The notes under the pieces: model-generated
What the model was told of the DNA's origin: nothing
Database searches by the model: none
What the model saw: the letters and a program-made list of their open reading frames with translations, nothing else
Source: Pseudomonas putida
GTDB lineage: Bacteria > Pseudomonadota > Gammaproteobacteria > Pseudomonadales > Pseudomonadaceae
Assembly: GCF_002025705.1 (NCBI RefSeq)
Contig: NZ_CP018846.1
Location: 4,641,501-4,705,500 of the forward strand
DNA length: 64,000 bases
Direction of reading: 5' to 3'
Shown: positions 17,632 to 25,056 of the stretch, one piece after another
Numbering within the stretch: position 1 is the first letter of the stretch
Layout: each line of letters opens with the position of its first letter
Translations under genes and position numbers: made by a program

Positions 17632-17739
17632 TGTAGCGGCCTTTTCGCGGGCAAACCCGCTCCTACAGGGACTGCACAGGTTTTGAGAGCCGTGCTATCT
17701 CTGTGGGAGCGGGTTCACCCGCGAAAGGGCCGCTACAGG
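17632..17739. repeat. REP inverted pair, class A
   Basis: Two facing copies with core TTCGCGGGCAAACCCGCTCC lie between the convergent mltF and tadA. This is the classical P. putida-type REP with a CGCGGG...CCCGC stem. The pair ends next to the tadA stop and may act as a 3' boundary for both transcripts. Confidence 0.92.
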
Positions 17740-18219
17740 TTAATTCCTGGCTCGTCGAGCCTTGAAGAAGTCACTCAGGATCTGCCCGCACTCCTCCGCC
17801 AGCACCCCGCCCTCCACCATCACCCGATGGTTGAGAAAGCCCTGCCCGAAGAACTGCCCCTGGCTCTGCACGATCCCCGCCTTGGGCTCCAGCGCCCCGA
17901 ACACCACCCGCGCCACCCGCGAATGCACGATCAGCCCTGCGCACATGCTGCACGGCTCCAGGGTCACGTATAGGGTGCTACCCGGCAGCCGGTAGTTGCT
18001 GGCGGCCTGGGCCGCCGCGCGGATGGCCACCATTTCGGCATGGGCGCTGGGGTCGCTGTCGACGATCGGCCGGTTGAACCCCTGACCGATCACCTGGCCA
18101 TGCTGCACCAGCACCGCCCCCACCGGCACCTCGCCCATGGCTGCACCCTCGGCGGCCAGGCCCAGGGCCAGGCGCATGAATTCCTGATCGCGGCTACGGT
18201 CGATGATCTGCGGTCGCAT
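17740..18219 (-). CDS. tadA: tRNA-specific adenosine deaminase TadA
   Basis: A 159-residue zinc deaminase that changes A34 to inosine in tRNA-Arg(ACG), an essential step for decoding. The zinc site is complete: H60 and E62 in SAHAEM, and C90 and C93 in LEPCSMCAG. Other TadA marks are GEVPVGAVLV, FNRPIVDSDP, NYRLPGSTLYVTLEP and GALEPKAG. It overlaps the stop of the upstream multicopper oxidase gene by one base (TGATG), so expression is linked to that unrelated enzyme. A class A REP pair follows the stop. Confidence 0.95.
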   Translation of the reverse strand: MRPQIIDRSRDQEFMRLALGLAAEGAAMGEVPVGAVLVQHGQVIGQGFNRPIVDSDPSAHAEMVAIRAAAQAASNYRLPGSTLYVTLEPCSMCAGLIVHSRVARVVFGALEPKAGIVQSQGQFFGQGFLNHRVMVEGGVLAEECGQILSDFFKARRARN

Positions 18220-19601
18220 CAGACCACCGCGATCGCGGCCATCAGGCCGGTTTCCATGTGGTCGATGACGTGGCAGTGGAACATCCAGGTACCGGGGTTA
18301 TCCGCTACCAGCGCCACCTGGGCGCGCTCGTTCTTGCCCAGCAGGTAGGTGTCGGTGAAGTAAGGCTCGGGGATCTGCCGGCGATTGGAGCCGATCACCT
18401 TGAAGCTCATGCCATGCAGGTGAACCGGGTGCTGGTACTGGGTCATGTTCTTCAGCTCGAAGATGTAGCTCTTGCCCTTCTTCAGCGTGGCGATCGGCCG
18501 GTCGGCGCAGGTCTTGTCGGTGATGTCCCACGCCTGACCGTTGATCTGCCACATGCTCGATGGTTTTTCAGGATCGGCGTCGACCGAGACGCTCGCTGCC
18601 CATTCGAAATTGAAGTTGAGCTTCTCGGCATTCTCCAGGTCCGGCTCGGCGATCGGGTTTGCCGGCAGGGCCTTGGGCCAGTCGCCCGGTGCTTCGTTAC
18701 TGGCTACTGAACGCAAGGTGCCCAGGCGCACGAAGCCGTCGCGCAGCGAGACTTCCTCACCCACCTCAGGAATGCGGATGGCCAGGCAGATGCGCATGCC
18801 AGGGCCCAGCCAGTATTCATCATCCAGTGGCCGTGGGGTCACGGGGTTGCCGTCGAGGGCATAGATTTTCGCCTCGCAGTTGCCTTTGAGGTTGAGGCGG
18901 TAAGTCCAGGTGTTGTCCAGGTTCAGCAGGCGCACGCGCACCACCTGCCCAGCCGGCAGTTCGGTGACGGAGTCGGCCTGGCCATTGATGGTGATCAGTC
19001 GCCCGGCGGTGCCGTTACGCGCAGCTTCGCGGGGGATGCTGAACGGCAGCCAGGCGCCCTGCTCGTCCACGTGCCAGTTCTTCAGGCTCAGGGTGCGCTC
19101 GTGCTTGAACCCGGTCGGTTCGCGCTCCTCGACGATCAGCGGGCCGACCAGCCCACGCCCAAGCTCCTCGGAGCTGCTGACATGGGGGTGATACCAATAG
19201 CTGCCTGCATCCGGCACGCGGAACTTGTAGTCGAAGTACTCGCCCGGCTTGACCGGCAACTGCGAGACGTAAGGCACGCCGTCCATTTCCAGCGGCAGGC
19301 GAATGCCATGCCAGTGGATGGTGGTTTCCACCGGCAGGTGGTTGATAAAGCGCACCCGCAGCCAGGTGCCCTGGCGTACCCGCAGCTCGGTGCCCGGCGC
19401 GGAGGGGCCGAAGGCCCAGGCCTCGGTTTTGAAGCCAGGCACCAGCTCCACGTCCAGGGGCGCGGCGATCAGCTCGTAGTCGTGCCCGGCGTTCTCGTCC
19501 TCCACCTTGCCCAGCCAGTAGCGCGCAGCGCCCCCGGCGCCCAGGCCTACCACAGCAAGGCCGGTCAGGCCCTTGAGCATTTGTCGACGGGTAAAGGACA
19601 T
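18219..19601 (-). CDS. Tat-exported multicopper oxidase
   Basis: A 460-residue multicopper oxidase. The twin-arginine leader is SFTRRQMLKGLTGLAVVGLG. The four copper-binding motifs are present: HWHG, YWYHPHVSS, HPVHLHGMSF, and FHCHVIDHMETGLM, which carries the T1 cysteine and a methionine ligand. Such enzymes oxidise Cu(I), other metals or phenolics while reducing oxygen to water. There is no long methionine-rich insert of the CueO type, so the substrate is open. The start is ATG 19601, with GAGGT upstream; the longer opening begins with TTG before the Tat motif. The gene is coupled to tadA and divergent from the three-gene unknown operon, with about 217 bases between the two starts. Confidence 0.9.
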   Translation of the reverse strand: MSFTRRQMLKGLTGLAVVGLGAGGAARYWLGKVEDENAGHDYELIAAPLDVELVPGFKTEAWAFGPSAPGTELRVRQGTWLRVRFINHLPVETTIHWHGIRLPLEMDGVPYVSQLPVKPGEYFDYKFRVPDAGSYWYHPHVSSSEELGRGLVGPLIVEEREPTGFKHERTLSLKNWHVDEQGAWLPFSIPREAARNGTAGRLITINGQADSVTELPAGQVVRVRLLNLDNTWTYRLNLKGNCEAKIYALDGNPVTPRPLDDEYWLGPGMRICLAIRIPEVGEEVSLRDGFVRLGTLRSVASNEAPGDWPKALPANPIAEPDLENAEKLNFNFEWAASVSVDADPEKPSSMWQINGQAWDITDKTCADRPIATLKKGKSYIFELKNMTQYQHPVHLHGMSFKVIGSNRRQIPEPYFTDTYLLGKNERAQVALVADNPGTWMFHCHVIDHMETGLMAAIAVV

Positions 19602-19818
19602 CGGTGCAGGTACCTCGTTTCGGCGCAATCAAGCTGCCAACATGGCTGGCGGTGAAGGGCGAATACGATACACCTGCAAATGGGAAAGTTTAAGTGAAGT
19701 GTTAACGGGTTAGCATTTAGCCCTCATGGCTTAAGAACAAAACCGTATATCACTGGAAAACAATATCAATATAACATCATCCCCCTTCCTCCCGACGCAA
19801 CAGTCAAGGATGAGTCAA

Positions 19819-20808
19819 ATGGGGTTATTGGACGCTATCTGGACCGGGATCGACGATGCCGTCTGCGGCTGGGCCGAACTCTTCACCCACAGCCGTCAGG
19901 AAAAGGTCGAGGCAGCCCATCGTCGCTTCAGCTTTCTGATCGAAGACATCAAGTCGCTGGAAGCCGTACTCAAAACCGTTTGCGACACCCACCAGGACGC
20001 GATAGGCGCCCTCGCCGCACAGGCCAGCAACCTCAACCCGCATCTGGGCTACGACCCAAGCGCTTCGCAAAGCAATGCCGAGCACGTCATTCATACCGTG
20101 TCATCGGTGAGCAGCGGCGCCGGGCAACTGGCCGCAACGGTATGGCTTGGGTCGACAGCCTTGCGGGTGGCAAGCGTGGCCATGATCGCCGGCAAGGTGT
20201 TCGTGGTCACCGCCGTCATCACCACCGTGCTGCAGACCGTGCTGCAAGGCATGGAAGTAGCACACCTGCGCGAGCAGGCCCGCATACTGGATGAGGAAAC
20301 GGCCAAGCTCAAACAGCTGTTGTCGGACCTGGCCATCGAGGTGGAAGCCGTCATCCAGGACCTGCAGTCGACCTACGACCCTCTCATGCCACTCCAAGCT
20401 GGCCGGCATGTCGTGGTTGACTCTCTCGATGGGCTCAAACGACTGGAGCTCGAAAGCTTCTACGAGCGTATACGCAAGCTTCTGCTATTGGCGCGCGAGC
20501 AGGATTCGGAAAACCGCAGCGCTTTCATCGCCATGCGTGAACAGGTCGAGCAGGATAATCGATTCGTCCATGCCAACCTGATCGTCGCCATCAAACAGCA
20601 CACCATTGACCAAAGCGTCGCCGCCACCCATTTGCTCAAAGCGGTCAACGCCTTGCGCAGCGGCATGCCGCTCGAACAGCTGCAGGACATCTTCGATCTC
20701 TCGTCAGATGCACTGGAAAACGTGATCGATTTCGTCAAGGCCAACCCGCTGCAACAACCTCGATTCGAATGCGGCCGCGACGGCAGCATCAAGATCCTTG
20801 CAGCCTGA
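19819..20808 (+). CDS. Unknown protein A of a three-gene paralogous set, helical with hydrophobic centre
   Basis: A 329-residue protein with no recognised family. It has no signal peptide. Residues 1-95 look helical and charged. A long hydrophobic stretch (about 100-145) contains STALRV, GKV and LQTVLQG. A coiled-coil-like region follows (146-190, with LDEETAKLKQLLSDL), then TYD...GRHVVV at about 185-200, further helices, and a C-terminal element at 278-329 (ALRSGMPLEQLQDIFDLSSD, then a GRDGSIKIL tail). The N-terminal DDAVCGWAELFT and the STALRV/LQTVLQG blocks recur in gene B, so the two are homologous. This layout recalls alpha-helical pore-forming toxin subunits, but that is only an analogy. 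ATG 19819 has AAGGA 8 bases upstream; ATG 19810 is in frame but sits on that site. It is the first gene of the operon. Confidence 0.6.
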   Translation: MGLLDAIWTGIDDAVCGWAELFTHSRQEKVEAAHRRFSFLIEDIKSLEAVLKTVCDTHQDAIGALAAQASNLNPHLGYDPSASQSNAEHVIHTVSSVSSGAGQLAATVWLGSTALRVASVAMIAGKVFVVTAVITTVLQTVLQGMEVAHLREQARILDEETAKLKQLLSDLAIEVEAVIQDLQSTYDPLMPLQAGRHVVVDSLDGLKRLELESFYERIRKLLLLAREQDSENRSAFIAMREQVEQDNRFVHANLIVAIKQHTIDQSVAATHLLKAVNALRSGMPLEQLQDIFDLSSDALENVIDFVKANPLQQPRFECGRDGSIKILAA

Positions 20809-20857
20809 GTGTTTTAACACCGCATCACCATCAACGTTCAACAGGAGTGATCGCGCA

Positions 20858-22033
20858 ATGAGTGAAGTAGCAATCGAGACAGGTATCGGCGACAGCATCA
20901 TGATCGGCTTGAACGATGCAGTGGCCGGCTGGCATGAGCTGTTTACCAGCGAGCGCAAAAAGCGCCTCGAGCAGACGTGCCAGCAGCTGAGGTTCATGCA
21001 GCAGGACATTCGCGACGTACAGATTCTGTATGGGCTTCTGACCGCCGGTTACAACGAAGTCATCCAGCATCTGCTGCTGCAGGCGCAACAGTTCAAGAAC
21101 ATTTTCCATGTCGAACCCACCGGCGCCTTCGCTGAAGGCGTGGACATCGGCAAGCGCATCTCGCTGTTCACCTCGGGAATCACCAGCGTCGTGGCCACCG
21201 GCTCGTACCTCGCCATTGGCACCTCCCGTTTGTGGTCGCTGATGGGGCGGGTGTCCTCGACACCGGTCAACGCAGTCGCCTCGGGGGCCGAGGTTGAAAT
21301 GGTGCTGATTCAAGGCATCGCGCGGCTGAACGCCGGGGCCAACGTGGCCACGGTAGCCAGCGAAGTCACCGAAACTGCCAGCACCGCACTGCGGGTCACC
21401 AACATGGTCGGCAAGGTCGCCTTCTATGCAGGGTTGGTGGCGGCGGCGCTGCAAACGGTGCTGCAAGGCATCGAAGTGGCTAACATCCGCAACGCGCAGA
21501 AAGAAGTGGAAAGCAACATTCAGGAACTGGACACGCTGCTCAAGCAGATCAAGGTCGAGCTGCTGGCGCTGTGCGGGGCATTGCGGGCCACCTACGAAGG
21601 CGTCACCAAGGTGGAAAACGGCAAGCATGTCGTACGCCTGCCTGGCGCGCCCGAGCGGGATTTTCTGCTCGAAGACTTCCTTGCCGACATCGAAAGCCTC
21701 ACCGAACTCATCACCCAGCAAAATGCCACCGATGACAAGGCATTCCAGGATGTGCGGCTTCGCCTGGTGCAAAACCAAGCGACACTCAAGGCCGTGTTGG
21801 TGCCTGCCCTCACCCAGAGCATGACAGTGCTGGCAACGCTTCAGGACCAGGTGCGCATGGCGTTCAAGATGCTACGCCGCAAACGGCCGCTGGAGGAGGT
21901 CGCTGACACGGTCGAGCTGGAGCCTGGCCTGCTCGATCAATTGGCTGCCTATGTGGAGCAACATCCGCAAGCAGTAACAGCCCCCAATCTGTTCATGAAC
22001 AAACAGGGTAACCTCGAGCTGATCGACGCTTGA
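20858..22033 (+). CDS. Unknown protein B of the three-gene paralogous set, helical with two hydrophobic segments
   Basis: A 391-residue paralogue of protein A. The N terminus (GLNDAVAGWHELFT, residues 17-30) parallels A. Hydrophobic segments lie at about 100-130 (SLFTSGITSVVATGSYLAIG) and 175-205. The latter holds STALRV (175-180), GKV (185-187) and LQTVLQG (198-204), as in A. The roughly 45 residues between them have no counterpart in A. Then come a coiled-coil-like helix (QKEVESNIQELDTLLKQI), TYEG...GKHVVRL at 245-261, and a C-terminal element at 337-391 (MLRRKRPLEEVADTVELEPG, ending in QGNLELID). ATG 20858 follows AGGAG by 11 bases; an in-frame ATG at 20798 overlaps gene A and lacks such a site. 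The gap from gene A is 49 bases. No function is assigned. Confidence 0.6.
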   Translation: MSEVAIETGIGDSIMIGLNDAVAGWHELFTSERKKRLEQTCQQLRFMQQDIRDVQILYGLLTAGYNEVIQHLLLQAQQFKNIFHVEPTGAFAEGVDIGKRISLFTSGITSVVATGSYLAIGTSRLWSLMGRVSSTPVNAVASGAEVEMVLIQGIARLNAGANVATVASEVTETASTALRVTNMVGKVAFYAGLVAAALQTVLQGIEVANIRNAQKEVESNIQELDTLLKQIKVELLALCGALRATYEGVTKVENGKHVVRLPGAPERDFLLEDFLADIESLTELITQQNATDDKAFQDVRLRLVQNQATLKAVLVPALTQSMTVLATLQDQVRMAFKMLRRKRPLEEVADTVELEPGLLDQLAAYVEQHPQAVTAPNLFMNKQGNLELIDA

Positions 22034-22041
22034 TCCCAGGT

Positions 22042-22072
22042 ACGCCTCGCGCTCGCTGCGCGCGCGAGGCGT
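22042..22072 (+). other. Intercistronic stem-loop in the three-gene operon
   Basis: An 11-base perfect stem (ACGCCTCGCGC with GCGCGAGGCGT, 9-base loop) lies in the 82-base gap between genes B and C. No T-run follows, so it is not a standard terminator. It may set a processing or stability boundary that changes the ratio of protein C to A and B. Confidence 0.7.
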
Positions 22073-22115
22073 TGCGCGCCTTCGCTTTCTGCCGCCCCTA
22101 CAAGGAACAAGCATC

Positions 22116-23309
22116 ATGACCCTATTCAACGACATCACCCAAGGCGTGAGCTACGTCATCCAGAGCTTTCACGAAAAGGCCTCCGGGCAGCGCACCCAAG
22201 CCCTCAAACTGGCGTCCTTGCGCCTCAAATGCCTTGAGCAGAGCCTTGGCGATTGCCAAGCGTTCGGCCAGGCGGCCAGCAGCTACCTGCAGGACGTGGC
22301 GGAGCAGCTAGGCCGGGAAATCAAGACCATGAATCGCGTCGCCCCGCCCGACCAACCGAGCCTCAAGCTCCCGGTCGATAGCTGGCGCACACTCTACTCA
22401 GCGGGTGGCGGCACCAAGAAAGCGCTGTCCTTCAGCCTCAATGCGCTACGCACCACCCTGTTCATCGGCGAGCTTCGTCGGCTGTCGTTCAGCCAGATGC
22501 TTTCATCTGCGCCACTGACACAGCCTGGCATCGAGATGACCGTGATCGGGGCCGCCAATCGCCCGGTAACCACCGTGGCGGGCACCGCCGAACTCTCGAG
22601 CGCTGCGCAATGGGTAAACCGGCTCGCCGCCACGGCGCGCTATTTCGGCATGTTCATGACCGCATTCGAGCTGTTCATGAGCTCGCGCTCCATTGCGCAA
22701 ATGCAAGCGCTGCAGGATCAGCTCGAGCAATATGCCCGCGAAGCCGACAAGTACCTGCAAAGCGTTCACGAGACATTCGAACAGATGGTCGCGCAAATGC
22801 GCGAACTGTATGTGCCGCTCTCGCAGCAAGGCCCTGACGGGCAAGACCAGTTGATCGATACGCAGGGCAATACGCTCGTGCTGCAAACGCATTTTGCCCA
22901 GATCGCGGGGCTGGCCGAACGCCTTGGCGAACAGGTCCATGGTGGCAGTACCGCCCAGGCGGTGAGTGAGCAGCGCCAGCGCATGCAAGCGATTTTCCCT
23001 GAACTGCTAAGGCAGGCGAGCCTGGCCAAGGCGGTTCTCATCGACCAGAGCCAATCGAGGATGCGTGACATTGCCATCCGCGAGAGGCAGGTTCAAACGG
23101 CGATGCGCGCACTCAGAGGCGGCATCGACAACGAACAGGTCAGTGAGATCGTGGGCCTGCCTCAGCGCTTGATCGAGCAGTTGAGCGCTTTCGCCCAAGC
23201 CACGGCGGCAACCCCATCCAGGGTGCCGCAACTGGAAACGACGGCCGAAGGCGACTGGGTTGTGCGTTCGCCAGACGCGCCCGCCGCCGAGGCGGCATCA
23301 GCCATTTAA
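22116..23309 (+). CDS. Unknown protein C, divergent third member of the paralogous set
   Basis: A 397-residue protein. Weaker similarity to A and B shows in layout and in the C-terminal element (residues 330-385: RALRGGIDNEQVSEIVGLPQ, then an EGDWVVRS tail). The N-terminal 75 residues are helical. Moderately hydrophobic stretches lie at about 105-130 and 165-190 (ATARYFGMFMTAFELFM). A coiled-coil-like helix follows (MQALQDQLEQYAREADKYL), then LYVPLSQQG and more helices. The end is rich in alanine. There is no signal peptide. ATG 22116 follows AAGGA. A strong terminator begins shortly after the stop, which closes the operon. Likely a partner subunit of A and B; no function assigned. Confidence 0.58.
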   Translation: MTLFNDITQGVSYVIQSFHEKASGQRTQALKLASLRLKCLEQSLGDCQAFGQAASSYLQDVAEQLGREIKTMNRVAPPDQPSLKLPVDSWRTLYSAGGGTKKALSFSLNALRTTLFIGELRRLSFSQMLSSAPLTQPGIEMTVIGAANRPVTTVAGTAELSSAAQWVNRLAATARYFGMFMTAFELFMSSRSIAQMQALQDQLEQYAREADKYLQSVHETFEQMVAQMRELYVPLSQQGPDGQDQLIDTQGNTLVLQTHFAQIAGLAERLGEQVHGGSTAQAVSEQRQRMQAIFPELLRQASLAKAVLIDQSQSRMRDIAIRERQVQTAMRALRGGIDNEQVSEIVGLPQRLIEQLSAFAQATAATPSRVPQLETTAEGDWVVRSPDAPAAEAASAI

Positions 23310-23326
23310 CCTCAACGCCGTGCACA

Positions 23327-23369
23327 AACGCCAAGGGCCCGCACGAGTGCGGGCCCTTGGCGTTTTCAG
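23327..23369. terminator. Strong bidirectional rho-independent terminator
   Basis: A perfect 18-base inverted repeat (arms 23327-23344 and 23347-23364) with CCAAGGGCCCGCAC in the left arm is followed by TTTTC on the plus strand and, in the other direction, by a short T stretch. It lies between gene C of the unknown operon and the convergent guaA, and would stop both. Confidence 0.9.
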
Positions 23370-23400
23370 CAAGCGCTTGCCGGTCAGTACCGGCTAACGA

Positions 23401-24978
23401 TCACTCCCACTCGATGGTGGCTGGCGGCTTGCTCGACACGTCGTAGGTGACGCGGGAGATGCCGTCGATTTCGTTGATGATACGGCCGCTGACGGTCTCC
23501 AGCAGCTCGTACGGCAGGTGTGCCCAGCGCGCGGTCATGAAGTCCACGGTCTCGACGGCACGCAGGGCCACGACCCAGGCGTAGCGACGGCCATCGCCAA
23601 CGACGCCAACCGACTTGACCGGCTGGAACACCACGAATGCCTGGCTGGTCTTGTGGTACCAGTCGGCCTTGCGCAGCTCTTCGATGAAGATGTGGTCGGC
23701 GCGACGCAGGATGTCGGCGTATTCCTTCTTCACTTCACCCAGGATGCGCACGCCCAGGCCCGGGCCCGGGAACGGGTGGCGGTAGACCATGTCGTACGGC
23801 AGGCCCAGCTCCAGGCCGATCTTGCGCACTTCGTCCTTGAACAGTTCACGCAGCGGCTCGACCAGCTTGAGGTTCATTTCCTCTGGCAGGCCACCGACGT
23901 TGTGGTGCGACTTGATCACGTGGGCCTTGCCGCTCTTGGCGCCAGCCGACTCGATCACGTCCGGGTAGATGGTGCCCTGGGCGAGGAACTGGATGTTGTC
24001 CAGCTTGCTGGCCTCGGCATCGAAGATGTCGATGAAGGTGCGGCCGATGATCTTGCGCTTCTTCTCCGGGTCGGCTTCGCCTTCCAGGTTGTCGAGGAAC
24101 TGCTTTTCAGCGTCGGCGCGGATCACCTTGACGCCCATGTTCTCCTTGAACATGGCCATCACCTGGTCGCCTTCGTGCAGGCGCAGCAGGCCATTGTCGA
24201 CGAATACGCAGGTCAGCTGGTCGCCGATGGCGCGGTGCAGCAGTGCGGCAACCACGGAGCTGTCAACACCGCCGGACAGGCCCAGCAGGACGTTGGCCGA
24301 ACCTACTTGCTCACGCACCTGGGCGATGGCGTCTTCGACGATGTTGGATGGGGTCCACAGGGCTTCGCAGCCGCAAATGTCCTGAACGAAGCGGGACAGG
24401 ATACGACCGCCCTGCTTGGTATGGGTCACTTCCGGGTGGAACTGCACGCCGTAGTAGCCGCGCGAGTCGTCGAACATGCCGGCGATCGGGCAGCTCGGGG
24501 TGCTGGCCAGCACGTGGAAGTTGCCCGGCATCTGGGTGACCTTGTCGCCGTGGCTCATCCACACGTCCAGGCCCAGCACGCCGTCATCGTCCACGTGGTC
24601 TTCGATGCCGTCGAGCAGGCGGCTCTTGCCGACCACGTCAACGCGGGCATAACCGAACTCACGCAGGTCGGAACCTTCGACCTTGCCGCCCATCTGCTCG
24701 GCCATGGTCTGCATGCCGTAGCAGATGCCCAGGACCGGCACGTTCAGGTCGAACACCGCCTGTGGGGCGCGTGGGCTGTTGGCTTCGTGGACCGACTCGG
24801 GGCCGCCAGCGAGGATGATGCCGCGCGGGTTGAATTCGCGGATCGCTTCATCGTCCATGTCGAACGGGTGCAGTTCGCAGTACACGCCGATTTCGCGCAC
24901 GCGGCGGGCGATCAGCTGGGTGTACTGGGAACCGAAATCGAGGATCAGGATGCGGTGAGCGTGAATGTCGAGGGCCAT
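23401..24978 (-). CDS. guaA: GMP synthase (glutamine-hydrolysing)
   Basis: A 525-residue enzyme that aminates XMP to GMP with glutamine and ATP. The N-terminal class I amidotransferase has C86 in GICYGMQTM and the histidine/glutamate in VQFHPEVTH. The ATP-pyrophosphatase domain has the PP-loop LSGGVDSSV and the FVDNGLLR segment. The dimerisation domain has YRHPFPGPGLGVRILGE and ends in KPPATIEWE. The gene lies 78 bases downstream of guaB on the same strand, forming the usual guaBA unit, with a palindrome in between. Confidence 0.97.
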   Translation of the reverse strand: MALDIHAHRILILDFGSQYTQLIARRVREIGVYCELHPFDMDDEAIREFNPRGIILAGGPESVHEANSPRAPQAVFDLNVPVLGICYGMQTMAEQMGGKVEGSDLREFGYARVDVVGKSRLLDGIEDHVDDDGVLGLDVWMSHGDKVTQMPGNFHVLASTPSCPIAGMFDDSRGYYGVQFHPEVTHTKQGGRILSRFVQDICGCEALWTPSNIVEDAIAQVREQVGSANVLLGLSGGVDSSVVAALLHRAIGDQLTCVFVDNGLLRLHEGDQVMAMFKENMGVKVIRADAEKQFLDNLEGEADPEKKRKIIGRTFIDIFDAEASKLDNIQFLAQGTIYPDVIESAGAKSGKAHVIKSHHNVGGLPEEMNLKLVEPLRELFKDEVRKIGLELGLPYDMVYRHPFPGPGLGVRILGEVKKEYADILRRADHIFIEELRKADWYHKTSQAFVVFQPVKSVGVVGDGRRYAWVVALRAVETVDFMTARWAHLPYELLETVSGRIINEIDGISRVTYDVSSKPPATIEWE

Positions 24979-25011
24979 GACTCAATCTCGTCAGTGGAAA
25001 TCGGAAACGAC

Positions 25012-25035
25012 GCGGGGCTGTCATGACAGCCCCGC
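25012..25035 (-). other. 24-base palindrome between guaB and guaA
   Basis: GCGGGGCTGTCATGACAGCC plus CCGC forms a perfect 12-base-arm palindrome. It lies 22 bases after the guaB stop and 33 bases before the guaA start, and no long T-run follows on the transcribed strand. It could be a partial terminator or an RNA stability element that lowers guaA relative to guaB. Confidence 0.6.
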
Positions 25036-25056
25036 TTGCTAATGTTGCTGGAAGCC

